NCBI GenBank assembly: GCA_036554945.1
Contig: DATBMH010000046.1
Span: 1-64,000 of the forward strand
Length of the DNA: 64,000 bases
Direction: 5' to 3'
Origin: JACDAN01 sp036554945
Lineage (GTDB): Bacteria; Actinomycetota; Thermoleophilia; Gaiellales; Gaiellaceae
Each line of letters opens with the position of its first letter. Position 1 is the first letter of the stretch. The notes beneath the pieces are model-generated. The model had not been told where the DNA came from. It made no database searches and saw only the letters and a list, made by a program, of their open reading frames with translations. A program made the translations under genes and the position numbers. This document shows positions 32,838 through 40,824 of this stretch, in pieces.

Positions 32838-32843
32838 AGTCTA
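32838..32843 (-). promoter_or_regulatory. Putative -10 element of tRNA-Phe
   Basis: TAGACT on the minus strand lies 11 bases upstream of the mature tRNA 5' end, leaving a few bases of leader to be trimmed. Confidence 0.4.
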
Positions 32844-32850
32844 GCCGCAC

Positions 32851-32908
32851 AAAAAGAGACGTCCGGGCCGGTGCAACCGCGCCGCGAACGCCTCAGTGGG
32901 CTGGACGT
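32851..32908 (-). terminator. Probable intrinsic terminator after the methyltransferase gene
   Basis: On the minus strand ACGTCC, starting in the stop codon region of the methyltransferase, pairs with GGACGT about 40 bases later, with an inner GCC/GGC. CTCTTTTTG follows directly. The loop is long, so the structure is less certain than a compact terminator, but the T run stands out in this GC-rich DNA. Confidence 0.5.
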
Positions 32909-33468
32909 TAGACGGCTTCGCCCCGCCGGGCAAGCACCGCGATCCCGCGGCCGGCCGGAATTTCCGCAAAGTTCGTGAAGCCGCGGCGCTCGAGCTCTCG
33001 CCGGAGCCGGGCGGGTGCGACGTAGATCGGCGTGTCGGAGCCGCTCGAAAACGCGAAGAGCGTCCAGCCGCCGGGGCGGAGCACCCGCGCGGTCTCGTCG
33101 AGGAAGGGGATCATGTTCGCGTGCGTCACGAGGTCGAACTCGGCCTCGCCGAACGGGAGGTTCGACGCATCTCCCTGCAGGAACGTCACACCCGGGACGA
33201 TTCTGCGCGCCTCCTCCAGCATCGCCGGGGCCACGTCGACGCCCACCACCTCGGCGTCGGGGAAGCGCCGGGCGAGCTCGCGCGCCCCGAGCCCGGTCCC
33301 GGTGCCCACGTCGAGGATCCGCGAGACCGGGCCTTCGATCCGCTCGAGCGCCGCCAGGAAGGGCGCCGCCGTGTCGGGCCGGCGGATGCCCTCCCACTCC
33401 GGCGCGATCCGGTCGAACTGGCGCCGGACGAGGGGCCGGAACACGGGCCAGAGCCACGGCCACCTCAC
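32908..33468 (-). CDS. Class I SAM-dependent methyltransferase
   Basis: This 186-residue methyltransferase has motif I ILDVGTGTGLGARELA, motif post-I VVGVDVAPAML, a GDASNLPFGEAEFDLV segment and VLRPGGWTLFAFSS. The acceptor is unknown. The first usable start is GTG at 33468. In-frame codons upstream to 33513 encode a plausible extension (NLGQRFARLATDAVV) that looks conserved in related proteins, but no ATG/GTG/TTG precedes it, so the true start may be unusual. It follows the SAM hydrolase gene closely. Confidence 0.83.
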   Translation of the reverse strand: MRWPWLWPVFRPLVRRQFDRIAPEWEGIRRPDTAAPFLAALERIEGPVSRILDVGTGTGLGARELARRFPDAEVVGVDVAPAMLEEARRIVPGVTFLQGDASNLPFGEAEFDLVTHANMIPFLDETARVLRPGGWTLFAFSSGSDTPIYVAPARLRRELERRGFTNFAEIPAGRGIAVLARRGEAV

Positions 33469-33509
33469 GACGGCGTCCGTCGCGAGCCGGGCGAACCGCT
33501 GGCCGAGGT

Positions 33510-34316
33510 TTACTCGGAGTCCCCCCGCAGACGAACCTCGGTCCCTGCGCGCACGCCGAAGGTGACGGCGGCGTTCCCGCGCGAGATCGCGATGGCGATG
33601 TTCCGGTACGCGTCCTCGTAGAGGATGATGTCGCCCGGCCGGGCGTCGGCGAACGTCCGCGCCGCGACGGCGTAGAACCGGTCGACGGGCAGCTCCACCT
33701 CGACCTGCCGGCCCGGGACGATCCCGAGCGGCTCGAGGTCGCTCGCCGTCAGGTTGAGCTGGATGTTCCCGAAGCGGTCGACGTACAGGCAGGTCGCGCG
33801 GATCCGGCGGCTGCCGATCTCCGGCTGCGGGTACTCGAGGCGCACGAGCGAGTCGGGCTCGACCGCGGCGCCCAGCTCGTCAGGCCCGAGGCCCAGCGCG
33901 AGGTGCGCGGCCGCGGGCGAGAAGATGTCGCGACCGTGGAAGGTCGCCGAGACCGGCTCGAGCGCGTACGTCCGGTTCGTGATCTCGTGCGCGGCGTCGA
34001 TCCCGCCGAGGGCTTCCGCGGCCGGGACGAGCAGGCCGTTGTCCGGCCCGACGAGGAGCCGGCCGTCGCCGCTGCGCACCACGAGCGCGCGGCGGGGCGT
34101 GCCGACGTCCGGGTCGACGATCGCGAGGTGCACGCCCACCGGCATGTACGGCAGGGTGTTCGCCAGCACGACCGAGCCCTGCAGGATGCTCGTCGGCTGG
34201 ATGCCGTGCGTGATGTGGATCACGTCCACCTCGGGCGCGATCTGCTTGATCACGCCGTTGCAGGTGCCGGCGAAGTCGTCCTCGACGCCGAAGTCGGACA
34301 GGAACGTGATGACCAC
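33510..34316 (-). CDS. SAM hydrolase (DUF62, SAM hydroxide adenosyltransferase)
   Basis: This 268-residue protein is of the DUF62/fluorinase-like family, whose common members split S-adenosylmethionine with water into adenosine and methionine. FLSDFGVEDDFAGTCNGVI opens the protein. ITHGIQPTSILQGS, VVDPDVGTPRR-like (IVDPDVGT), GPDNGLL and FHGRDIFSPAAAHLA are the conserved blocks. The C-terminal beta domain (VDRFGNIQLNL) is present. A halogenase role is unlikely because the family default is hydrolysis. It lies between hemD and a methyltransferase gene. Confidence 0.88.
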   Translation of the reverse strand: MVITFLSDFGVEDDFAGTCNGVIKQIAPEVDVIHITHGIQPTSILQGSVVLANTLPYMPVGVHLAIVDPDVGTPRRALVVRSGDGRLLVGPDNGLLVPAAEALGGIDAAHEITNRTYALEPVSATFHGRDIFSPAAAHLALGLGPDELGAAVEPDSLVRLEYPQPEIGSRRIRATCLYVDRFGNIQLNLTASDLEPLGIVPGRQVEVELPVDRFYAVAARTFADARPGDIILYEDAYRNIAIAISRGNAAVTFGVRAGTEVRLRGDSE

Positions 34317-34327
34317 GGCCCCGGACG

Positions 34328-34951
34328 CTAACGGCTCGCCGCGTCCACGGCGTCGACGAGCCCGGCGAGGTCCTGCGCCGCCGCTTCCTGCGCGACGCCG
34401 ATTCCGGCCGCTCGCGCCGCGCCGGAGGTCTCCGGGCCGATCGAGACGGCAGGCCCGCGGCCGCCGAGCGCCGCGTAGGCGCGGGCGGCCGACGGCGAGG
34501 CGAGGACGACCAGATCGACCGGCGGGAGCTCCGCGGCGAGCTCGTGCGTGCGATAGAGCGGGACGAAGTCGGCCCCGAGCTCGTCGACGAGCAGTCGGCG
34601 CGCGCCCTCGGCGCCCGCGAAGAGGACGCGGCCGGCCGGCCGCGGGAGCTCGGCGAGCAGGCCCTCCTGGCTCGACGTCTCCGGGACCAGGTCGGCGCCA
34701 CCGAGTGCATCCGCCGTCGCCCTGCCGACCGCGGCGAGGCGCATGGGCGTGCCGCGGCCCCGCCGGCGGAGCTCCCGGGCGCCCATCGCGCTCGTGACGA
34801 CCACCCAGTCGTAGCCGTCGAGCTCGATCGGCTCGTCGCCGAGCGGCTCCAGCGCGATCAGCGGCACGCAGAGCACCTCGTGGCCCGCGGCGCGCAGAGC
34901 GTCGGCGAGCTCCTCGTTCCGACCCTCGGGCCGGGTCAGCAGCACCCTCAC
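34328..34951 (-). CDS. hemD: Uroporphyrinogen-III synthase
   Basis: This 207-residue HemD family member closes and rearranges hydroxymethylbilane into uroporphyrinogen III in tetrapyrrole synthesis. It begins VLLTRPEGRNEELADAL, then carries DWVVVTSAMGARELR, AAVGRATADAL, VLFAGAEGARRLL and VVLASPSAARAYA: the two-lobed HemD pattern, at somewhat less than the usual 250 residues. The family is weakly conserved, but the position directly after hemC, overlapping it by four bases, settles the call. Confidence 0.87.
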   Translation of the reverse strand: MRVLLTRPEGRNEELADALRAAGHEVLCVPLIALEPLGDEPIELDGYDWVVVTSAMGARELRRRGRGTPMRLAAVGRATADALGGADLVPETSSQEGLLAELPRPAGRVLFAGAEGARRLLVDELGADFVPLYRTHELAAELPPVDLVVLASPSAARAYAALGGRGPAVSIGPETSGAARAAGIGVAQEAAAQDLAGLVDAVDAASR

Positions 34952-35772
34952 GGGACGAGCGCGACGAGCTCCCGTCCGAGCCGCTCGGGATCGTCTCCGG
35001 TCCGTCGCTCCACCCAGCTGCCGTCCTCGGCGGCGACGAGCGCGGTCAGCGTCTCGCCGTCGTGGTACGCCGCCACCGGTGCGAGGCAGCCGCCGCCGAC
35101 CGCGGCGACGCAGGCGCGCTCCGCTTCGACGCGCCGCCTGGTCTCCGCGTGGTCGGCGTGCTCGACCACACCGCCCTCCCCGGACCGGACCTGGAGCGCG
35201 AGCGCCCCCTGCCCTGCCTCCGGCAGGAGCTCCTCCGGCTCGAACCGGCGGCCGATCTCGCCCTCGAGCCCCAGCCGGTCGAGGCCGCAGGCGGCGAGGA
35301 CGACGGCGTCGAGGCCCCGCTCGTCCCGTTTCCGAAGCCGCGTGTCGATGTTCCCCCGCAGCGGCTCGATCCTGAGCTCCGGCTCGAGCGCAAGCAGCTG
35401 CGCCCGGCGGCGCACCGACGCGGTCCCGACGCGCATGCCGGGACGGACGGCGTCCGCGCCGCAGAGCGCGTCCCGCGGGTCCTCCCGCTCGAGGTACGCC
35501 CCGACGGCGAGGCCCTCGGTGTCCGTCGAGGTCATGTCCTTCGCCGAGTGGACGGCGACGTCGATCCGGCCGTCGAGGAGCGCCTCCTCGAGCTCCTTGA
35601 CGAAGACCCCACGCGCGCCGATCTCGCCGAACGGCTTCGAGCGATCGCGGTCGCCCGCGGTCGTGACGGGCACGAGCGCGAACTCGAGACCCGGGCGGCG
35701 CAGGCGCTCGACCGCGAGCTCGGCCTGCGTCAGGGCGAGCCGGCTACCCCTCGAGCCGACCCTGAGGAGCAC
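34948..35772 (-). CDS. hemC: Porphobilinogen deaminase (hydroxymethylbilane synthase)
   Basis: This 274-residue enzyme condenses four porphobilinogens into hydroxymethylbilane. VGSRGSRLALTQAELA opens it. HSAKDMTS, TASVRRRAQLL and RGNIDTRLRK line the active site. The dipyrromethane cofactor cysteine is C229 in VGGGCLAPVA. The length is a little short of the usual 300-310 because the C-terminal domain is compact. The gene overlaps hemA by 29 bases, an unusually long co-directional overlap. Confidence 0.94.
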   Translation of the reverse strand: MLLRVGSRGSRLALTQAELAVERLRRPGLEFALVPVTTAGDRDRSKPFGEIGARGVFVKELEEALLDGRIDVAVHSAKDMTSTDTEGLAVGAYLEREDPRDALCGADAVRPGMRVGTASVRRRAQLLALEPELRIEPLRGNIDTRLRKRDERGLDAVVLAACGLDRLGLEGEIGRRFEPEELLPEAGQGALALQVRSGEGGVVEHADHAETRRRVEAERACVAAVGGGCLAPVAAYHDGETLTALVAAEDGSWVERRTGDDPERLGRELVALVP

Positions 35773-36976
35773 GCCGGTCGTCCTCCTCCCCGAGCCCGGC
35801 CTCCTTCAGGCGCATGATCGGCTGGTGGAGGAGCTTGTTGACGATCTGGTTCGTCAGGGACTCGACGGCGTGGCGCTCGGGCTCCGACAGGCCGGCCAGG
35901 CGCGGGCTCACCTTCGCGAGCTCACGGCGCCGGATCGCCTCCGCGCGCTCTCGCAGGGACGCGATCGCCGGGACCGAGTCGAGCGACACGAGCCAGGCCC
36001 GGAAGCGCTCGCCCTCGCCGGCCACGATCGCCTCGGCCTTCGCCGCCTCGCCGCGCCGGCCCATGAGCGTCTCCTCGACGACGGACTGGAGGTCGTCGAT
36101 GTCGTAGAGGAAGCAGCCCCCGAGCTCCCTGATCGCCGGGTCGAGGTCGCGCGGCACCGCAAGGTCGACGAGGAGCAGCGGGCGGCCCTTGCGCGCCGGG
36201 AGCACCCGCGCGACCTGCTCGCGCTGGAGGATCGGGTCACGCGAGGCTGTGGACGAGACGACGATGTCCGCCGCCGCCAGCTCGCCCTCGACGTCGTCCA
36301 GCGACAGCGCCTCGCCCCCGAAGCGCTCGGCCAGTGACGACGCGCGGTCGAGCGTCCTGTTCGCGACGAAGGAGAGCTCTGCGCCCCGGCTGACGAGGTT
36401 CCGCGCCGCCAGCTCTCCGACCTTGCCGGCGCCGATCACCACGATCCGCCGTCCCGCGAGATCGCCGAAGACCTGCGCCGCCAGCGCCGCGGCGGCGGAC
36501 GCCACCGACGCGGGGCTCTCTCCGATCGCCGTCTCGGTGCGCACCCGCTTCCCCGCATGGAGCGCCTGCCTGAAGAGCCGGTCAAGCAGCGGCCCGACGG
36601 CGCCTCTCTCGTACGCCGAGCGGACCTGTCCCTGGATCTCGCCCTCGCCCGGCACCAGGGAGTCGAGCCCGGCGGACACCCGGAACAGATGCGTCGCGGC
36701 CGCCTCTTGCTCGAGCCGGTAGAGGTACGGCTCGAGCTCGGCCCGCGGCACGCCGCCGATGTCAGCCAGCGCCTGTGTCGCCCGCTCGCCGGCAGCGTCC
36801 GCATCGGCGGCGGCGAGGTAGAGCTCCGTCCGGTTGCAGGTCGAGAGGCAGACCGCCTCGCCGCTCTCGCCGAGGAGCCGGGCGAGCTCCGCCTCGCGCT
36901 CCGGATCGAGCGCGACACGCTCGCGCACCGCGAGAGGCGCGAGCCGGTGGGAGGTTCCGACGAGAAGCAGCTTCAT
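35744..36976 (-). CDS. hemA: Glutamyl-tRNA reductase
   Basis: This 410-residue enzyme of the C5 pathway reduces glutamyl-tRNA to glutamate-1-semialdehyde. MKLLLVGTSHRLAPLAVRER opens it. The catalytic cysteine is C47 in CLSTCNRTE. GEGEIQGQVRSAYE, the NADPH-binding VVIGAGKVGELAARNL, and a C-terminal dimerisation helix are present. ATG at 36976 overlaps the stop of the upstream HemX/CcsA-like gene. HemB and the aminomutase are not in the window. Confidence 0.95.
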   Translation of the reverse strand: MKLLLVGTSHRLAPLAVRERVALDPEREAELARLLGESGEAVCLSTCNRTELYLAAADADAAGERATQALADIGGVPRAELEPYLYRLEQEAAATHLFRVSAGLDSLVPGEGEIQGQVRSAYERGAVGPLLDRLFRQALHAGKRVRTETAIGESPASVASAAAALAAQVFGDLAGRRIVVIGAGKVGELAARNLVSRGAELSFVANRTLDRASSLAERFGGEALSLDDVEGELAAADIVVSSTASRDPILQREQVARVLPARKGRPLLLVDLAVPRDLDPAIRELGGCFLYDIDDLQSVVEETLMGRRGEAAKAEAIVAGEGERFRAWLVSLDSVPAIASLRERAEAIRRRELAKVSPRLAGLSEPERHAVESLTNQIVNKLLHQPIMRLKEAGLGEEDDRRAPQGRLEG

Positions 36977-37752
36977 GCGACGTGGGCGAAGAGGAGCCCG
37001 AGCTGGAGGACGATGACAGCGGCGACCCCGCCGAGCGCGAGGACCGCCGCGAGCTCGCGCCGGCCGAGGCGCACCCGCAGGTAGAGCACCGACGCGCCGA
37101 GCACCCAGAGGACGATCGTCCCGGCGATCAGGACGTCGAGCCCCCGGTCCGGGAGGCGCGCGAGCCCGGGGATGATCCCGGCGGTCAGGGCCACGAGCGA
37201 GACGGCGACGGTCGTGACCGTCAGCCGGTCGAGCGCGACGAGCGACGGCGCGCGCTGCTTGAGGAGCCCGGCCGGGTCGTTCTTCAGCTCCCGCTCCTGC
37301 CAGAGCTCGAGCGCGGCCAGCCCGCCGGCGACCGTGAAGCCGGCGAACGAGACGAGGACGAACGCGATGTGGAGGACGAGCACGACGTCGGCCCAGGCGG
37401 CGCCTTCGGCCCCGTCGGTGCCGCCGGCCGCGTAGGAAACAGCGAGCAGCGCCGCCGCGAGCGGCATGACGCCCAGGCCGAGCAGCCGAAAGCGCGGGCT
37501 GCAGCCCCAGATCAGGTACGCGCCGACGACGAGCCAGACGAAGAGGTTGAGCGAGCCCGCCCAGGTGCTCCACGGAAACCCGTCGGCGGCGTTCGCCTGG
37601 ACGACGAGCAGCGCCGTCTGCGCAAGCCAGCCGATCCGCACGCCCCAGGTGGCGAGCCGTCCGAGCGAGCCAGGGTGCCGCGCGTTGCCGGCATATGCCA
37701 CCGCCGCCTCGCCGTAGGCGAGCAGCGCCGGCCAGACGAGCAGCTCAGCCAT
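36973..37752 (-). CDS. HemX/CcsA-like cytochrome c assembly membrane protein
   Basis: This 259-residue integral membrane protein has about eight helices, in the cytochrome c assembly (CcsA/CcmC) superfamily. WSTWAGSLNLFVWLVVGAY and LHIAFVLVSFAGFTVAGG are the recognisable segments. The tryptophan-rich heme-handling motif is only partly conserved. Location directly before hemA recalls HemX of Bacillus, while the cytochrome c maturation genes upstream suggest a CcsA role; the sequence alone does not decide. ATG at 37752 is used because the extra upstream residues overlap the CcmD-like gene. Confidence 0.78.
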   Translation of the reverse strand: MAELLVWPALLAYGEAAVAYAGNARHPGSLGRLATWGVRIGWLAQTALLVVQANAADGFPWSTWAGSLNLFVWLVVGAYLIWGCSPRFRLLGLGVMPLAAALLAVSYAAGGTDGAEGAAWADVVLVLHIAFVLVSFAGFTVAGGLAALELWQERELKNDPAGLLKQRAPSLVALDRLTVTTVAVSLVALTAGIIPGLARLPDRGLDVLIAGTIVLWVLGASVLYLRVRLGRRELAAVLALGGVAAVIVLQLGLLFAHVA

Positions 37753-37903
37753 CGCGTCCCTCCCGCTCACGCGCGAGCTCGGCGAGCGCCGCGAGCTCCC
37801 GTTCGAGGCGGCCCACCTTGAGCGTGATCAGCACCACGTAGAGCAGCACCGTCGCGAACACGACGAGGTACGCGGCCCAGAGGTACTTCTCGCCCGTGCT
37901 CAC
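37745..37903 (-). CDS. CcmD-like small membrane protein
   Basis: This 52-residue protein has one transmembrane helix (LWAAYLVVFATVLLYVVLITL) and a charged, coiled C terminus. Size, topology and position directly after ccmC match CcmD, a helper of heme export to CcmE. The start GTG at 37903 overlaps the ccmC stop (GTGA). Its own end overlaps the next start by eight bases. CcmD proteins are very weakly conserved, so the call leans on context. Confidence 0.72.
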   Translation of the reverse strand: MSTGEKYLWAAYLVVFATVLLYVVLITLKVGRLERELAALAELAREREGRDG

Positions 37904-38589
37904 GCGAGGCGCTCCCGGAGCTCCCGGAGGCTCGCGTCGGCACGCTTCCCCGAGAGCTCGAGCAGGTACAGGGCGCCCGAGAGCGCCAGCATCCCCGCGA
38001 GGCAGACGCAGAAGGTCAGGAACATCGAGCCCTCCATGTCCGGCCCGTCCCGCTTGAAGACGACCGGATGGATCAGCCCCTCCGCGAGCCGGATCGCCAG
38101 GAAGCTGACCGGGATCAGCACGACCCCGAAGAGCGCGTAGACGGCCGAGGTTCGGGCGCGCCGCGGCCCGGGATCGGTCGAGAAGCGGAGCATGAAGTAG
38201 GCCGAGTAGAAGAGGAAGAGGATCAGGAAGAGCGTCAGCTGCCGCTCGCTCCAGACCCACCAGTGTCCCCACGAGACCTTGGCCCAGATCGACCCGGTGA
38301 CGAGCGTGAGGACGCCGAAGATCACGCCCATGTGCACGGCCGTGTAGCTCTCGAGGTCGTAGCGCTCGCCGCCCTTCCAGAGGAGGCGGAGCGCCTTCCA
38401 CGCCGCCCAGAAGAACGCAGCGTACGAGGTCAGCGCCACAGGGACGTGGACGTAGAAGATCTTCTGGCTGATGCCCTGGTCGGCGTCCTCGGGCGCCCAG
38501 AAGATCGCGAGCGAGAGGCCCGCGATCAGGAGAGCCGCGGCCGACAGGGTGAGAAGCGCGGCGCCGTTATTCCGTAACGACGTACTCAA
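37900..38589 (-). CDS. ccmC: Cytochrome c biogenesis heme export protein CcmC
   Basis: This membrane protein of about 229 residues and six helices carries the CcmC hallmarks: KIFYVHVPVALTSYAAFF with the heme-ligand histidine, and WGHWWVWSERQL, the tryptophan-rich motif. In most homologues the latter reads WGxWWxWD; here serine replaces the aspartate. A late HPVVFKRDGPDMEGSMF holds the second histidine. There is no ATG near the start. TTG at 38589 is taken here and TTG at 38613 is equally possible; both overlap ccmB. Confidence 0.88.
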   Translation of the reverse strand: MSTSLRNNGAALLTLSAAALLIAGLSLAIFWAPEDADQGISQKIFYVHVPVALTSYAAFFWAAWKALRLLWKGGERYDLESYTAVHMGVIFGVLTLVTGSIWAKVSWGHWWVWSERQLTLFLILFLFYSAYFMLRFSTDPGPRRARTSAVYALFGVVLIPVSFLAIRLAEGLIHPVVFKRDGPDMEGSMFLTFCVCLAGMLALSGALYLLELSGKRADASLRELRERLA

Positions 38590-39208
38590 AGCTGGCCCAG
38601 GAGAGGATCGCAAAGATCAGGTCGTAGAGGCCGAGGAAGGCCAGGTAGCGGCCGGGGTCGTCGTCGACCGTGGCGCCGACGCCGCCGACCACGAGCGGGA
38701 TGGCGACGGGCAGGAAGAGCAGCGGCAGGAGCAGCTCGCGCGTCCGGGTCGCGGCGGCCATGGCGCCGAGAAGCGTGCCCACCGTGGCGATGCCGACGTT
38801 CGCAAGTGCGATGCCGGCGATCAGCTCCCAGGTGACGTCCTCGTAGAAGAGCGCGAAGGCGGGAAGCGCCACCGCCTCGGCGAAGAGCAGGAAGGCGAGC
38901 ACGCTGAGCGTCTTGCCGAGCCAGATCGCGCTGCGGTCGCACGGCGCGAGGATCAGCCCGTCGAGCGTTCCCTGGTCCCGCTCGCCGACGAAGGCGCGGA
39001 CGAGGGCGAGGAGCGCGGTGAAGAGCAGTGCGATCCAGAGCATGCCCCCGGCGGCGAGCCGCGAGCTCTCGGCGGGGAGCGCGAAGTGGAAGACCACGAG
39101 CGCGGCGACGACGAAGAGCAGCATCGCCGGGACCGTGTCGCGGGTGCGGAGCTCGATCAGCAGGTCCTTCCGCGCCAGGGCGGCGGCATCGGCGAGGTAG
39201 CCGGTCAT
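38567..39208 (-). CDS. ccmB: Heme exporter membrane subunit CcmB
   Basis: This 213-residue membrane protein has six helices and is the permease partner of CcmA in system I cytochrome c maturation. RKDLLIELRTRDTVPAMLLF opens it. FVGERDQGTLDGLILAP and LLPLLFLPVAIPLVVGGV are the conserved CcmB segments. ATG at 39208 overlaps the ccmA stop by four bases. Confidence 0.92.
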   Translation of the reverse strand: MTGYLADAAALARKDLLIELRTRDTVPAMLLFVVAALVVFHFALPAESSRLAAGGMLWIALLFTALLALVRAFVGERDQGTLDGLILAPCDRSAIWLGKTLSVLAFLLFAEAVALPAFALFYEDVTWELIAGIALANVGIATVGTLLGAMAAATRTRELLLPLLFLPVAIPLVVGGVGATVDDDPGRYLAFLGLYDLIFAILSWASFEYVVTE

Positions 39209-39786
39209 GCGAGGGCGAGCCGGCCGGTCGCGTGCGGCTCGAGCCGCTCGGGCTGGTGGCTCGCCACGACGAGCGTGCGACCGCTTCGCTCGCCCAGCTC
39301 GCTCAGGAGCAGATCCGCGCCCTCGGCATCGAGCGAGCTGAACGGCTCGTCGAGCACGAGCAGCACGGGCTCGTGGAGGAGCGTCCGGCACAGCGCGAGC
39401 CGCTGCACCATGCCGCGCGAGAACGTCGAGACCTGCTCGCCGCGAGCGTCCCAGAGCCCGAAGCGCTCGAGGAGCATGCCGGCGCGCTCGCGCCGCTCGG
39501 GGATCCGGTAGAGCCGCCCGTACAGGTCGAGGTTCTCGAGCGCGGTGAGCTCGCGGTAGAGCAGGGGCTCGTGCCCGAGGAAGCCGATGCGGCGGCGCTC
39601 CGTGCGCACGTCGAGCGTCCCGGCCGTCGGCGCGAGGAGGCCGACGAGCAGCCGGAGCAGCGTCGTCTTCCCGGAGCCGTTCGGGCCGGTGACGAGGAGG
39701 AACTCGCCGCTCTCGACCTCGATGTCGACGCCGGACAGGACCGCGCGGTCGCCGAAGCGCCGGCCGAGCCGTCGTGCGCTGATCAT
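39205..39786 (-). CDS. ccmA: Heme exporter ATP-binding subunit CcmA
   Basis: This 193-residue ABC ATPase energises release of the heme-loaded CcmE chaperone together with CcmB and CcmC. Walker A is VTGPNGSGKTTLL, the signature is FSRGMVQRLALCR (SRGM replaces the canonical SGGQ), Walker B is LLVLDEPFSSLD, and ASHQPE holds the switch histidine. ATG at 39786 begins the conserved fold; a longer frame upstream lacks conserved residues. CcmE and CcmF are not in the window, so they must lie elsewhere or be replaced. Confidence 0.91.
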   Translation of the reverse strand: MISARRLGRRFGDRAVLSGVDIEVESGEFLLVTGPNGSGKTTLLRLLVGLLAPTAGTLDVRTERRRIGFLGHEPLLYRELTALENLDLYGRLYRIPERRERAGMLLERFGLWDARGEQVSTFSRGMVQRLALCRTLLHEPVLLVLDEPFSSLDAEGADLLLSELGERSGRTLVVASHQPERLEPHATGRLALA

Positions 39787-39901
39787 GCGGCGCGAGTCGT
39801 CGCGATCTCCGTGCTGCGCAGGTACCCCGAACCTCCTCCCCGAGGCGATCGTATCGAGGTCCGGCGCGCGCATGGGTGACGCAACTGCGCCGAGAGTGCG
39901 C

Positions 39902-40369
39902 TCACGTCTGCCGGTGCCCGCCCTGCTCGCCGGCGACGAGCCGCACCGCGTGCGGCAGCGCTTCCCGGATCACCGCGAAGCCGTCCCGGCAGCCGCCCGG
40001 CGATCCCGGGAGGTTGACGACGAGCGCTCGGCCGCGCACCCCGGCCACGCCCCGCGAGAGCATCCCGTGCGGCGTGCGGCTCAGCGCGTCGGCGCGGATC
40101 GCCTCGGCGATCCCCGGGATCTGCCGCTCGACCACCGAGGCCGTCGCCTCGGGTGTGACGTCACGAGGCGCGACCCCGGTTCCGCCCGTGGTGAGCACGA
40201 GCTCGTGCTCGTCCGTGAGCTCTTCGATCGCCGACGCGACCTCCGACCGCTCGTCGGGGACCACCCGCCGGACGACCGCGTGGCCCTCACCTCGCAGAAG
40301 CTCTTCGAGGAGCGCGCCGCTGTCGTCGGAGCGCTCGCCGCGGGCCACGCCGTCCGAGATCGTCAGCAC
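39902..40369 (-). CDS. Molybdenum cofactor biosynthesis protein MoaB/MogA
   Basis: This protein of 155 residues or slightly more adenylylates molybdopterin before metal insertion. LTISDGVARGERSDDSG opens it, followed by the family signature LTTGGTGVAPRDVTPEAT and VVNLPGSPGGCRDGF. The first GTG is at 40369. A CTG at 40381, which overlaps the moaC stop as CTGA, would restore the usual opening KAAVLTISD. The choice between MogA and MoaB subtype is not possible by eye. It is co-transcribed with moaC. Confidence 0.9.
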   Translation of the reverse strand: MLTISDGVARGERSDDSGALLEELLRGEGHAVVRRVVPDERSEVASAIEELTDEHELVLTTGGTGVAPRDVTPEATASVVERQIPGIAEAIRADALSRTPHGMLSRGVAGVRGRALVVNLPGSPGGCRDGFAVIREALPHAVRLVAGEQGGHRQT

Positions 40370-40377
40370 CGCCGCCT

Positions 40378-40824
40378 TCAGAGCTCCTCCTTCGTCTTCT
40401 CGAGAAGCCGAACGTCGCCGACGACCATCGAGCCGTCAACAGCCTTCGCCATGTCGTAGATCGTCAGCGCGGCCACACTCGCGGCGACGAGCGCCTCCAT
40501 CTCCACACCCGTCTGCGCCGTTGTCTCGACTGTAGACGTGACGTCCGCTCCGTTCTCTACGATGGCAACATGGACGTCGATCGAGGACAGGGGCAGCGGG
40601 TGGCAGAGCGGGATGAGCTCGCTCGTTCGCTTGGCCGCCAGGACGCCGGCAACCTGGGCCGTGGTGAGCGCATCTCCCTTCGGCAGCTCGCCGAGTCGAG
40701 CGGCGGTCTCCGGCTTCATCTCGATGTGGGCCGTGGCGCGCGCGCGCCGCCGTGAGAGCGGCTTCGCTCCGACATCCACCATATGAACGCCTCCGCTCTC
40801 GTCGATGTGCGAGAAGTCGCTCAC
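40378..40824 (-). CDS. moaC: Cyclic pyranopterin monophosphate synthase MoaC
   Basis: This 148-residue enzyme of molybdenum cofactor synthesis acts with MoaA to form cyclic pyranopterin monophosphate. The N terminus SHIDESGGVHMVDVG, then ELIPLCHPLPLSSIDV, TGVEMEALVAASVAALTIYDM and the closing RLLEKTKEE are nearly invariant MoaC blocks. The start is GTG at 40824, overlapping the OtsA stop (GTGA). MoaA and MoaE are absent here; MoeA lies at 49537-50739. Confidence 0.95.
   Translation of the reverse strand: MSDFSHIDESGGVHMVDVGAKPLSRRRARATAHIEMKPETAARLGELPKGDALTTAQVAGVLAAKRTSELIPLCHPLPLSSIDVHVAIVENGADVTSTVETTAQTGVEMEALVAASVAALTIYDMAKAVDGSMVVGDVRLLEKTKEEL

Noticed and set aside
33510..34316. Fluorinase/chlorinase function for the DUF62 protein
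   Set aside because: Common members of this family hydrolyse SAM with water, and nothing in the sequence or neighbourhood points to halogen chemistry.
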